This document shows, piece by piece, positions 1-7,836 of a stretch of DNA of 33,799 bases. The stretch lies in assembly GCA_934489735.1 (NCBI GenBank), contig CAKSSR010000023.1, positions 1 through 33,799 on the forward strand, given 5' to 3'. The notes beneath the pieces were generated by a model. That model had not been told where the DNA came from, ran no database searches, and worked only from the letters and a program-made list of their open reading frames with translations. Position 1 is the stretch's first letter; the number at the start of each line of letters is the position of its first letter. A program made the position numbers and the translations under genes. Source of the stretch: an uncultured Eubacteriales bacterium (GTDB lineage: Bacteria > Bacillota > Clostridia > Oscillospirales > Acutalibacteraceae).

Positions 1-237
1 TGAATCGTAGTCATCATTTCTTATTTTTGCTAACCGTTCTTTTAATTTTTTTAGATCTTCGTTTCCATTTTTCAATAGATTGATAACTTCTCCCTTTTCA
101 GCTGGATCCAATTTCTGTCGTTTTTCTAAATTAAATTGAATTTCTCCTCTATTATGCTCTGTTGCATTAATATTACTGCTAAAAATCATACCGCAGCAAG
201 TACAAATTGATAAACTTAATAATAACTTCTTTTTCAT
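1..237 (-). CDS. Exported protein, paralogue of the adjacent metalloprotease (3' end outside window)
   Basis: Reading from ATG at 237 to the window edge gives 79 residues with no stop, so the gene is cut by the window. Residues 1-25 form a typical Sec signal peptide (MKKK, then a hydrophobic Leu/Ile/Ser/Cys core, with likely cleavage after NINA). Residues about 50-79 (INLLKNGNEDLKKLKERLAK and onward) are identical to the matching part of the next gene upstream, and the DNA is identical over bases 1-77 versus 883-959. It is therefore a tandem paralogue of the putative zinc protease at 265-1110. Whether it also has the HExxH catalytic half cannot be seen. It starts 27 nt after the stop of that gene, so the two are probably co-transcribed. 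Confidence 0.8.
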   Translation of the reverse strand, partial: MKKKLLLSLSICTCCGMIFSSNINATEHNRGEIQFNLEKRQKLDPAEKGEVINLLKNGNEDLKKLKERLAKIRNDDYDS

Positions 238-959
238 TTGGTTTCTCTCTTTCTTCAATAAAACTTACTTATTGATCATTTCATATATATAAAATACTAT
301 TTCTTTACTCAATGGAGCTGCTGATTCTCCACTGGTATTTACGTCTGCAAATGCTTCTGCTATTGCTTCCATATTTAACATATAGTCGTAAAAGGATCCT
401 GTATTTTTGCTAACAGCTTTAAGTGGATATCTACTTATCTTTAAAACTTCTTGTTTCAAGGTCCCTTTACGTCCCTTAATATTAGCATATGGCACATTTA
501 TATCTAAACATTCACTAGTTTTACTCTCAATAATAAATGATATAACATGGCCTAACTCATGTGCAATAGTATATTCTGTTGTCGGCCCTTTAGCAAATAG
601 TCCCTCCCTTTCAGCTTCTTTACATTTTTCTTGATCTTCCATACCTTTATAGTAAATTATATCGTAAAGGCCTGACGGTGGATCTGAAAAACTTTCTGCA
701 AAACAATCATTATCTCTATCAAAGTGTGGACTCTTATTTGCAGCCAAACGTACCTTTCCCTTAATCTGAGGGAAGACTGTCATTACTTTGAGCCATTCTT
801 CTATCCATCTCTTAGCCAAATTCGGATTATGTACCAATTCTATTTCTTCATTCTCGAACAATTCTCTTGCAATTCTATTTAATGAATCGTAGTCATCATT
901 TCTTATTTTTGCTAACCGTTCTTTTAATTTTTTTAGATCTTCGTTTCCATTTTTCAATA
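1..959. repeat. Direct repeat of 77 bp (1-77 = 883-959)
   Basis: Bases 1-77 match 883-959 exactly. The first difference is g at 78 versus a at 960, after which the copies diverge. Both copies code for the same peptide in two adjacent paralogous genes. The match may continue past the window edge. The exact identity inside otherwise diverged genes suggests recent duplication or gene conversion. The interval given spans both copies. Confidence 0.9.
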
Positions 960-1110
960 AATTAATAATTACTCTCTTCTGGTAGTCATTCAAATGGTTA
1001 CCTTTTTTTAATTCCAGTTCAATTTTCTTTGGTTGTTCAACCCTTCCGCAATTAGTAGCTAAAAGAATGCTTCCAACTGCACAAACTGTTGATGCTCCTA
1101 TCCAAAACAT
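265..1110 (-). CDS. Putative exported zinc metalloprotease (HELGH zincin)
   Basis: This is a 281-residue protein. Residues 1-20 are hydrophobic and look like an export signal without the usual basic start. A lipobox is not convincing (ATNC). A Lys/Glu-rich helical segment follows (about 25-110). The C-terminal half holds HELGH at 184-188, the HExxH zinc-binding and catalytic signature. About 60 residues later comes NMEAIAEAFAD (246-256), whose Glu is well placed to be the third zinc ligand of a gluzincin-type fold. The spacing is longer than in thermolysin and resembles toxin- and phage-associated zincins. The start at 1110 has AAAGGA about 8 nt upstream. The gene lies 29 nt after the repeat-protein gene at 1140-3950 and before a paralogue. 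The substrate is unknown; protease activity is inferred from the motif only. Confidence 0.75.
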   Translation of the reverse strand: MFWIGASTVCAVGSILLATNCGRVEQPKKIELELKKGNHLNDYQKRVIINLLKNGNEDLKKLKERLAKIRNDDYDSLNRIARELFENEEIELVHNPNLAKRWIEEWLKVMTVFPQIKGKVRLAANKSPHFDRDNDCFAESFSDPPSGLYDIIYYKGMEDQEKCKEAEREGLFAKGPTTEYTIAHELGHVISFIIESKTSECLDINVPYANIKGRKGTLKQEVLKISRYPLKAVSKNTGSFYDYMLNMEAIAEAFADVNTSGESAAPLSKEIVFYIYEMINK

Positions 1111-1139
1111 ATTAAAAAATCCTTTCTTTTCTCAATCAA

Positions 1140-3950
1140 CTATATTCTACAGGCTAGGTTATAATATTCATTTGCTCTTTCCTGGCCTTCTTTTTTCAAT
1201 ATCTTTTCAAATTTTCTTGCACATCTCTGTGCTTCATCATGATTTTTCCCTAACAAAACCAACTTTGCATAACAAATGACATATTCATTAGTCTCTCCCG
1301 ATTCAAACAATCGTTCACACGTTTCTGCCATTGTTTCAACAGCCTTTAATTCAAATCCAAATCTTAATAGTTCAATACAGAAAAATGCATACTTTTTACT
1401 TTTTCCTTGTTGCATTACATAACGTTCAGATAATAAAGCCATATCATCAGCAAAATCTTCATCACAATTACATAAAATCAATCTAGAATAGCAAGCCGAA
1501 TATACTGAGCTCTTACCTTTTGTTATGCATTGCTCATAAATTGATAATCTACGGTACAACTCCTCTTCATTTTTCCCCTTTAATGCAAACCTTGCATACA
1601 AATCTGAAAACGAATAGTTCTTTCCCGTCAGCAAGCACTTATTGAAATAATACTCATAGTCTTTAGCCTGTTTTTGGATATCTAATTTTGTATAACCTTC
1701 TGTCAATCCTTTTATAAAATATTTCTCGCAAAAGTATTTTATATAATATGGGCTCATACCTTTTTCTACATTTTTCAAATAAATATCTTCGATTTTACTT
1801 AAACTTGATTCTTTAAAGGATCCTTGAAGTTTCATATGCAAATCTGTGAGGTCACTTGCGCAGTTTGGTTTCAATCCTTTATCTAAAAATTTCATATAAG
1901 TATCTGCATACATTCTAATATTTTCTTCACTCATCCATCTATCCATAGCCAATGTTGCGCAATAGTCTGCATATTTGTGACTTTTGCCTTCATTTATGCA
2001 TCTTTCGTACATATTGGCTCCCTTTTCCATCAAATCTACGTCCGAATCCAAAGTATACAAATTAGCGCAATAGAGAGAGAATATTCTGCTTCTACCATTT
2101 CTAATATACTCGTCATACATATCCGATCTAATCTCTATATATTCATTTGCATCATCATTGATCAATGCATTGGAGTAATAGTCGGCATAAGCCTTGCTCT
2201 TATTATTTCTTATACATTCTTCATATATTTCAGAGATTTTGCTTGCATGCTCATGTGACTCACCTGATCCTATCAATTTTGCATAATGTTCTGCATATAT
2301 GTCGCTTCTATAACTATTAATACATTCTTCATATATTGAAGCTTCTTTTTCTATTTCTTTTATTCTTACATTTGATTTTGGTTTAACCACTTCCTGTGAA
2401 TAGTACAAAGAGTATTCAGGAGTCTTCCCCATTTTCAAACACATCTCATATACTTCTGCACATTTTTCTGAATCTTTTACTGATTTCCCTTTTGAAAGTG
2501 AATTTACGTAAGCTACGGCATAAGTTTTCCCTTTTTCTTTGCTAATTTTCTCGTAGACTTCAGTCAATTTCTTTGCTTCCGCTTCAGTTTTACCATCTAC
2601 CACTAATTCAGCATAATAATTAGAATATTCTTCTGCTTTATCTTTACATTTTGAAGATATATTTAATATTTGCTCTGCTCTTTCTTTTTTTAGTTCTTCA
2701 ATTACTTCTTTGTCAAGTTCTATTTCATTCCTGCCCTGACTCATCAAGTTAAAGCTATGTAAAAAGTAATTATAGTCCCTACAATCTTTTCTACATTTCA
2801 TATACATTTTTACATATTTTTCAGCCCAATCGTATTCTACTCCATCCGCCATTAATTTAGCATAAAGATTTGCATATATATTTTTTAGCCCTTGATTGAT
2901 AAAAATCTCATATATGCCTGCCTGATATTCTGCTTTTTCTTTTTCTTCTCCATTGGCTATTAAATTAGCATAATAAATTGCATAAGTCGTGCTATTTCCT
3001 CTTGACATGCATAAAGAATATGTACTTGCCTTCTTGTCTGCGATGTCCGATGGTTCCCCTCTGGCAATCAATTCAGAATAATATGACGAATAGTCGGTCT
3101 CTTTGTTATCCGATACACATTTTTCATATTCCTTTGATCTTAAATCCGAATACGTTTCTGACTTTCCACTTAATATTAGTTTCGTATAATACTCAGAATA
3201 GTCGTAAGATGAAGTCCTATTCATAGCCAAATTGAATATTAATGCTTTAATTTTGGCCTTTTGTGCTGGTTCTCCCTTAGCTATCAATCTAGAATAATAT
3301 TCTGCATAATCAAATTCTCTTCCTGCTTCTATTTCTTTTTCATAAACCCTAGCCGCTTTCTTTACTAATTCTTCAGGAAAGCCTTCAGAAAGTAATTCGA
3401 CATAACGTTCGGCATAGACTTGGCTCTTATTTTCTTCCAATACCAATTTATTATATAGCTCTACAAATTCGCTATCAAAATAATAAAGGCCATCTTCTAC
3501 ATGTCTACTTATGTCATGTCTTTTAAACACGCCGTCAACGGGCACAATTTCAACCTTCATTCTCTTTTTGCTTGGACCACGCTCTGGATCTTCTTCCAGT
3601 TCCTTATCTGACGATGAAAATGCTTGATTATTCTTTTTTATTTCCATTTGTTCCTTTGAAATTCTCTCAAATAAGTTAGAAGTTATAAATTCTTGATTAA
3701 ATTCTTTTAAAATATCTTGTTTCTCGCAAGAATTATCTGGTTTTTTGCTTTCAGATTCATCATTTACTTTACTTTTTTCAGGCATTTCTTTATCATTTAC
3801 TTCCTCGACTTTACTTTTTCCATTTACAGGCTCATTATTAAGTGCACTGCCCGTATTATTTTTATCCATGCCCATTGACGCACATACCAGCATCACACTC
3901 AAACCTATTGAATACGATGAAATCTTAAGCATTTTTCTAAAATTATTCAT
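1140..3950 (-). CDS. Exported helical-repeat protein with internal NLS-like motif (936 aa)
   Basis: No family is recognised. Residues 1-27 form a Sec signal peptide. Residues 28-140 are charged and low in complexity (Lys/Glu/Asp/Ser/Asn), probably disordered, and contain GPSKKRMKVE at 125-134, close to the SV40 and c-Myc nuclear signals. From about residue 160 to the end there are about 20 degenerate repeats of about 36 residues: Y[AS]xxYAxLIxxG, then a second helix ending YExCIxxGKS. This predicts a two-helix solenoid like TPR or Sel1 without matching either consensus. Several copies carry Cys in the YExCI position. It opens a unit with the protease genes downstream and has its own promoter. 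No clear Shine-Dalgarno sequence precedes ATG 3950, so the start could be a later Met. Its function is unknown; a binding scaffold is likely. Confidence 0.85.
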   Translation of the reverse strand: MNNFRKMLKISSYSIGLSVMLVCASMGMDKNNTGSALNNEPVNGKSKVEEVNDKEMPEKSKVNDESESKKPDNSCEKQDILKEFNQEFITSNLFERISKEQMEIKKNNQAFSSSDKELEEDPERGPSKKRMKVEIVPVDGVFKRHDISRHVEDGLYYFDSEFVELYNKLVLEENKSQVYAERYVELLSEGFPEELVKKAARVYEKEIEAGREFDYAEYYSRLIAKGEPAQKAKIKALIFNLAMNRTSSYDYSEYYTKLILSGKSETYSDLRSKEYEKCVSDNKETDYSSYYSELIARGEPSDIADKKASTYSLCMSRGNSTTYAIYYANLIANGEEKEKAEYQAGIYEIFINQGLKNIYANLYAKLMADGVEYDWAEKYVKMYMKCRKDCRDYNYFLHSFNLMSQGRNEIELDKEVIEELKKERAEQILNISSKCKDKAEEYSNYYAELVVDGKTEAEAKKLTEVYEKISKEKGKTYAVAYVNSLSKGKSVKDSEKCAEVYEMCLKMGKTPEYSLYYSQEVVKPKSNVRIKEIEKEASIYEECINSYRSDIYAEHYAKLIGSGESHEHASKISEIYEECIRNNKSKAYADYYSNALINDDANEYIEIRSDMYDEYIRNGRSRIFSLYCANLYTLDSDVDLMEKGANMYERCINEGKSHKYADYCATLAMDRWMSEENIRMYADTYMKFLDKGLKPNCASDLTDLHMKLQGSFKESSLSKIEDIYLKNVEKGMSPYYIKYFCEKYFIKGLTEGYTKLDIQKQAKDYEYYFNKCLLTGKNYSFSDLYARFALKGKNEEELYRRLSIYEQCITKGKSSVYSACYSRLILCNCDEDFADDMALLSERYVMQQGKSKKYAFFCIELLRFGFELKAVETMAETCERLFESGETNEYVICYAKLVLLGKNHDEAQRCARKFEKILKKEGQERANEYYNLACRI
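3549..3578 (-). other. NLS-like motif GPSKKRMKVE (residues 125-134 of the 936-aa protein)
   Basis: P-S-K-K-R-M-K-V fits P-x-x-K-[KR]-x-[KR]-[LVM], the monopartite nuclear localisation pattern. It sits in a charged, probably disordered linker between the signal peptide and the repeat domain, where an importin could reach it. The match is seen directly; function is inferred. Confidence 0.5.
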
Positions 3951-3977
3951 AACATATTTAGGAAGTAGAAACCCCGT

Positions 3978-4100
3978 TGCTTACAGCTGGGAGAAAGCTT
4001 CCTTTTTTCCTTTCCACTAATATATATATTATATCATAAAGTAATTTTTCTTTGTGCCATTTAACATAAATTTAACATATTCTTTTCTCAACTGTAAGCA
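3978..4100. repeat. Imperfect inverted repeat flanking the promoter
   Basis: The left arm TGCTTACAGCTGGGAGAAA (3978-3996) and the reverse complement of the right arm TGCTTACAGTTGAGAAAA (4083-4100) match over about 17 positions with a 2-nt gap. The 86 bp between them hold the -10 and the direct-repeat box of the promoter. The right arm also forms a local hairpin (TTTTCTCA at 4083-4090 with TGAGAAAA at 4102-4109). It could be an invertible switch, the remains of a small mobile element, or regulator sites. Confidence 0.5.
4028..4075 (-). promoter_or_regulatory. Promoter of the 936-aa/protease unit with a TTAACA-N5-TTAACA box
   Basis: The -10 element TATAAT (plus-strand attata 4028-4033) is preceded by TGA, giving an extended -10 (TGnTATAAT). 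No -35 consensus is visible (CACAAA at 17 bp). The plus strand has TTAACA at 4061-4066 and 4072-4077, spaced 5 bp. On the transcribed strand the repeat reads TTAAAT-N5-TTAAAT and starts 42 bp upstream of the -10. The 11-bp period is typical of OmpR/PhoP-family response-regulator sites. The same layout precedes the genes at 17395 and 28882. Confidence 0.6.
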
Positions 4101-4134
4101 TTGAGAAAAATTATTTACTTATGGGCACTTGATA

Positions 4135-7005
4135 TCAGTCTTTATCATGCTTATGATCAGAATATTTGTAATCTTTTCTATCATCACCTAGATATCTATC
4201 TCTCGAATCATGTCGTCTTCTTTTATAATCTGAGCTATGACCTGAATCATAATCTCTTCTGTCTCTTGATCTATCTCGATCGTCTCTTCTCCTTGTCCTA
4301 TGATGGTCATTATGTGAGTCGTGGTGGCTATGCCTTGATCTATCGTAGTCTTTTTCTTCACTGCGATGCCCACTTTCTGATCTATGATGATTCCCCTTTG
4401 AACTGCCGTAACTACTTCTTGTTTTATCATCGTCTTTTTTTCGACTGCGGTAGTCATCTTCTGCCCTACGGCGGCTTCCTCTTGGGCTATCATAACTATC
4501 TTTTTTTCTATCTCTTGTTCTATCATAGCTTGAAGTGCCCTTGCCCGAACGATTTATTTCTTTATATCCTGACATATCTTTGCTAGCTATCTCATCCGGT
4601 GAAAAATATTCTGGAATCGTATTGTCTATTTTATCATATATGAAGTCATAGTCTCCCCTTCGAAATGCATCCTTAGTCTTATTCATTACTTCCTCATGAA
4701 TATATTTATCATTCAATGCGTAGTACAAAAAGATTTCTGCAAATATTTCCCCATACATGCACTTAAACTCTCGATATTTTTCTATAGCAAATCTTATATT
4801 ATGTTCTTTAACCTTTTTCCCTTTATAATAGACATATATTTTAGCTTCTTTTGGACTGAAGCCTGTCCTCAAGCATCTATCGTATAACAATCTTTCGGTT
4901 TCATCATATCCTCTAATGTCATCATCATATATATATCTTTTCCTTGTTATTGATATGTCGTAAGGTAAGATTACTTTGCTATATCCCTTTATATCATCAA
5001 GCTTAATCTTCTTTAAAGATGGTTGTTCATAATTTAAATCACTATCATCATAGTCATCATTATATAAGTCATTTCTATATAAACTATCATTGCCTGAGCT
5101 TTCAATCAAATTGTGCGTCTCCAGATCATATGAGTATGCATCCAAAAAGTTTGACTGTTCTGGTCCTATTAAGTCATTGTAATCATCCGAGTCATTTTCA
5201 GTAGACTCTTTAAATGACAAACCTAATCCATTCTCTAAATCCGGTGAACTTTCTCTGCTTTTATCAGTTATTATCTCATTATTACTACCTAAATCCAAAT
5301 CATCATCTAAGTCATCATATAATTCATCATCTAATACTCTGTCTTGGTCTAAATCTTTTTTATTCCTTTCTGGCTTCTCACTAGCTTGATTCGTATAACT
5401 CATAGATTTTGTCCTACTTTTAAATGTAAGCGCAGAGTCTTTTGAACCCAAATACCTTTCTTTACTAATTTTCTCAGTCTCTTTAGTACAACTACGTGCT
5501 TCTTTAATTAAAGTATTAAGCCTTTCAAATAACTCTTCATCAAAGCCCTTCTTATATTTTTCTAAAGAAATTCTAATGTCATTAAGTGCTGATAAAATCT
5601 TTTCATTGATTTCCTCCGGATGCTTTAGCAAATCAGTATCTCTTAAGCATGATTTACATGTATGCAACCTCTTAATCAGTAGTTTCCCTTTATATTCACT
5701 TCTTTTACATAAAATTTCATATATAAGATTAATATACTCTTCCAATCTTTTTAATTTTCTTTCCGATTCTATACTTTCATTAAAAATTAGCCTACAATTA
5801 TCACTTAAGCAGTCAGTTTCTGTATTACTATCGAATTCGCTGCTTTCTTCATCACATTCTTTGGAATCCTCATATTCTCCGTCGTCATCTTTATCCTCAT
5901 CATTTCTTAATTCTCTCTTCTTTTTACTCTCTATATTTTCTAATCTTGAAATAGCGCTAATCAATTTTGATAAGGATAGCTCTGGCTTTCCCTCTTCTAA
6001 TGATTCATTAAACATCTCCACGGCTGCTTCTATATTTGGGCTTTTATTTAAACATTCAACATATTTATCTGTCATGCTGCTAGTTTCAGATAATTCGCTA
6101 ATTTTGAGTGATTTAGCAATAATTTTGCGATTCATTTCATTATTATGATTTGTTTTTTTCTCTTTTATTGACCTTTCGAATTCCTTTTTATCTTTAGCCA
6201 ATTGAATTACGTCATCATATACAAGTTTATCTCTGATATCTCCTTTGAAACCCTTTAACTCTTTTATCAAACCTTCTTTACTTTCCTTGTTCATATGTTT
6301 AAATCCATCAAAATTGTTAAAGCAATTCAGCAATGAGACTATTGGATCACCATATTTTCTTAAATTATCTTCAAAATCAAACATAAATGTCTCTATCCAT
6401 GATGCTTCTCTAACCATGTCCATTCCAAGTGTCATGACGTAATAAGTATATAGATCTGCTAAGATTTCCGCATACTTAGGGTCCACCTTCGCTTCCCCTG
6501 CCAACATATAATATTTTCTTTCATATTCTCTCGCCATTGAGTCAGCGGTTTCAATATTATATCTATCTATTAGATAGTACTTACAATATGCTTGATTATA
6601 TATTCTATTTACGCCTTTTAAATCTAATTTTATATATAACTTTACTGCCTCTCTGATAGATTCTTTATCACATTGTCTATTAAAGCATTGAAAAAAACAA
6701 GCAACATTTAAAAGTTCTTCAATTTTTTCCTTACGAGTACATCTCCCCTTACTATTATTAAGTTCTTTATAATAACGGTCATAATACTGATTGTATGCAC
6801 GTGTTCTACTTTTTCTGAATCCCTCATTAAATGAGTTATATGATTTCTTATAAATTTCATACGGATTCTCACTTGGTCGACGTAAGTTATAGGAATATCT
6901 AGGCTCTCCTTCATTATCTGATGCATAAATCGACATTCCCGTGATAGCTGCACTCAATGCGATAGCGCATGTCGTTCTTTTTATTAATTTTTTTATACTT
7001 ATCAA
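4135..7005 (-). CDS. Exported protein with acidic linker, NLS-like motif and SR/RD-rich tail (956 aa)
   Basis: No family is recognised. Residues 1-28 form a Sec signal peptide (cleavage near SIYA-S). Residues about 45-300 and 690-800 contain YYxxYY-type helical segments related to the neighbours' repeats (for example NQYYDRYYKEL and CKYYLIDRYN). The middle (about 360-400 and 545-660) is very acidic (DDELYDDLDDDLDL), followed by QPSLKKIKLD at 661-670, near-identical in pattern to the c-Myc NLS. The last ~135 residues (about 820-956) are almost entirely Arg, Asp, Ser, Lys and His, with RS, SR, RD and DR dipeptides (DRSRDRRDYD). This composition is typical of eukaryotic SR splicing proteins and rare in bacteria. 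It is the last gene of the six-gene unit and starts 24 nt after the 256-aa gene. A nuclear or RNA-related role in a host cell is inference only. Confidence 0.85.
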   Translation of the reverse strand: MISIKKLIKRTTCAIALSAAITGMSIYASDNEGEPRYSYNLRRPSENPYEIYKKSYNSFNEGFRKSRTRAYNQYYDRYYKELNNSKGRCTRKEKIEELLNVACFFQCFNRQCDKESIREAVKLYIKLDLKGVNRIYNQAYCKYYLIDRYNIETADSMAREYERKYYMLAGEAKVDPKYAEILADLYTYYVMTLGMDMVREASWIETFMFDFEDNLRKYGDPIVSLLNCFNNFDGFKHMNKESKEGLIKELKGFKGDIRDKLVYDDVIQLAKDKKEFERSIKEKKTNHNNEMNRKIIAKSLKISELSETSSMTDKYVECLNKSPNIEAAVEMFNESLEEGKPELSLSKLISAISRLENIESKKKRELRNDEDKDDDGEYEDSKECDEESSEFDSNTETDCLSDNCRLIFNESIESERKLKRLEEYINLIYEILCKRSEYKGKLLIKRLHTCKSCLRDTDLLKHPEEINEKILSALNDIRISLEKYKKGFDEELFERLNTLIKEARSCTKETEKISKERYLGSKDSALTFKSRTKSMSYTNQASEKPERNKKDLDQDRVLDDELYDDLDDDLDLGSNNEIITDKSRESSPDLENGLGLSFKESTENDSDDYNDLIGPEQSNFLDAYSYDLETHNLIESSGNDSLYRNDLYNDDYDDSDLNYEQPSLKKIKLDDIKGYSKVILPYDISITRKRYIYDDDIRGYDETERLLYDRCLRTGFSPKEAKIYVYYKGKKVKEHNIRFAIEKYREFKCMYGEIFAEIFLYYALNDKYIHEEVMNKTKDAFRRGDYDFIYDKIDNTIPEYFSPDEIASKDMSGYKEINRSGKGTSSYDRTRDRKKDSYDSPRGSRRRAEDDYRSRKKDDDKTRSSYGSSKGNHHRSESGHRSEEKDYDRSRHSHHDSHNDHHRTRRRDDRDRSRDRRDYDSGHSSDYKRRRHDSRDRYLGDDRKDYKYSDHKHDKD
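4138..4548 (-). repeat. SR/RD-rich low-complexity tail (residues about 820-956)
   Basis: About 135 codons encode a mixed-charge tail of Arg/Ser/Asp/Lys/His, including DRTRDRKKDSYDSPRGSRRR and YKRRRHDSRDRY. It resembles the RS/RD domains of eukaryotic splicing factors such as U1-70K in composition. It has no hydrophobic residues able to form a core, so it should be disordered. Confidence 0.8.
4996..5025 (-). other. NLS-like motif QPSLKKIKLD (residues 661-670 of the 956-aa protein)
   Basis: P-S-L-K-K-I-K-L-D has the P-x-x-K-[KR]-x-K-L-D pattern of c-Myc PAAKRVKLD. It lies directly after a long acidic, Ser/Asp-rich disordered stretch. Confidence 0.5.
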
Positions 7006-7029
7006 TGTTTATCTACCTTTCTTTTAAAA

Positions 7030-7800
7030 TTAATTAAGTCGTCTTCTTTTTGATGCACAGTGAGAACGAGAATATCTCATATAATCTTCACTTGATTGCG
7101 CCTCTTGTTCAGCTTCTGGTAAGGACTTTCCTTCAATGATGGCTCTTGCGTACTCCTTGGCATACTCTTCACTTTTCCCTCTAACAATACATGCCTCATA
7201 TACCGTTGCCATCTTCTTTGCAATAAACTCATTCACCCCACCCATAATATATTCCGAATATACATCCGCAAAGCATTTAGTCTTATCTTCGAATATACAT
7301 GCTTCAAATATTGCTGCTCTTAGTTTAGCATCTTCTACACTCATCCCATCCAAAACTAAATATCTGGCATATGCTTCTGAATAAACCTCACTTTTTCCTT
7401 CTGCCAGACACATTTGACATAAGTTAGCATGATTAGATGCTGAAAAAATTGTCATATTTTCAAAGACGATGTTCTTTGCAAGTATTAAAGAGTAAGCATA
7501 ACTCTTATTATTTTTTATTCCGTTCTCAAATAATTCAGATAATCTTTTTACTTTTTCTTCCGGCATAGACTTTATTGCAACATAATATGAATATACGTCT
7601 GCATATAGATGACTATTGCCTTCTTTTATACATTTTTCGTAGATTAACTTTCTTAGGTTCTCTCTTTTTGACACATCAACGTTATTGCTACTCACACTTT
7701 TAAATTCACTAGATTCCAATGCTTTAATATTGCTTGTCAATATATTAAAAAACGTAAATCCTAATCCAATCCACGTCAATAATTTCACATATTTTTTCAT
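7030..7800 (-). CDS. Small exported helical-repeat protein with C-terminal NLS-like motif (256 aa)
   Basis: This is the simplest member of the family. It has a signal peptide at residues 1-28 (MKKYVKLLTW, hydrophobic core, then IKALESS). About five repeats of 36-37 residues follow with the clearest consensus in the window: YExCI, then xxGKSExYAxxYAxxIIxG, then an Ala-rich second helix. It ends in ASKRRRLN (249-256), a basic motif at the very C-terminus like those of the 454-, 1146- and 1215-residue neighbours. It lies 36 nt after the 1146-aa gene and 24 nt before the 956-aa gene, so it is an operon member. Function is unknown. Its small size makes it the natural reference for defining the repeat. 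Confidence 0.85.
   Translation of the reverse strand: MKKYVKLLTWIGLGFTFFNILTSNIKALESSEFKSVSSNNVDVSKRENLRKLIYEKCIKEGNSHLYADVYSYYVAIKSMPEEKVKRLSELFENGIKNNKSYAYSLILAKNIVFENMTIFSASNHANLCQMCLAEGKSEVYSEAYARYLVLDGMSVEDAKLRAAIFEACIFEDKTKCFADVYSEYIMGGVNEFIAKKMATVYEACIVRGKSEEYAKEYARAIIEGKSLPEAEQEAQSSEDYMRYSRSHCASKRRRLN
7033..7056 (-). other. C-terminal NLS-like motif ASKRRRLN
   Basis: The last eight residues of the 256-aa protein are ASKRRRLN. The core K-R-R-R-L fits the monopartite NLS pattern, with Cys where the other copies have Pro. The same residues LN end the 454-aa protein. Confidence 0.45.
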
Positions 7801-7836
7801 ATTGCACTTCCTTATAATTATTAATTCATATACTTT

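Noticed and set aside
1050..1110. Lipoprotein signal in the 281-aa protease
   Set aside because: The residues before Cys21 (LATN) do not fit the lipobox and the N-terminus lacks basic residues.
4101..4586. 161-codon plus-strand open frame opposite the SR/RD tail
   Set aside because: It mirrors the low-complexity codons of the minus-strand gene, giving a His/Tyr/Leu-rich product with no ribosome site or family likeness.
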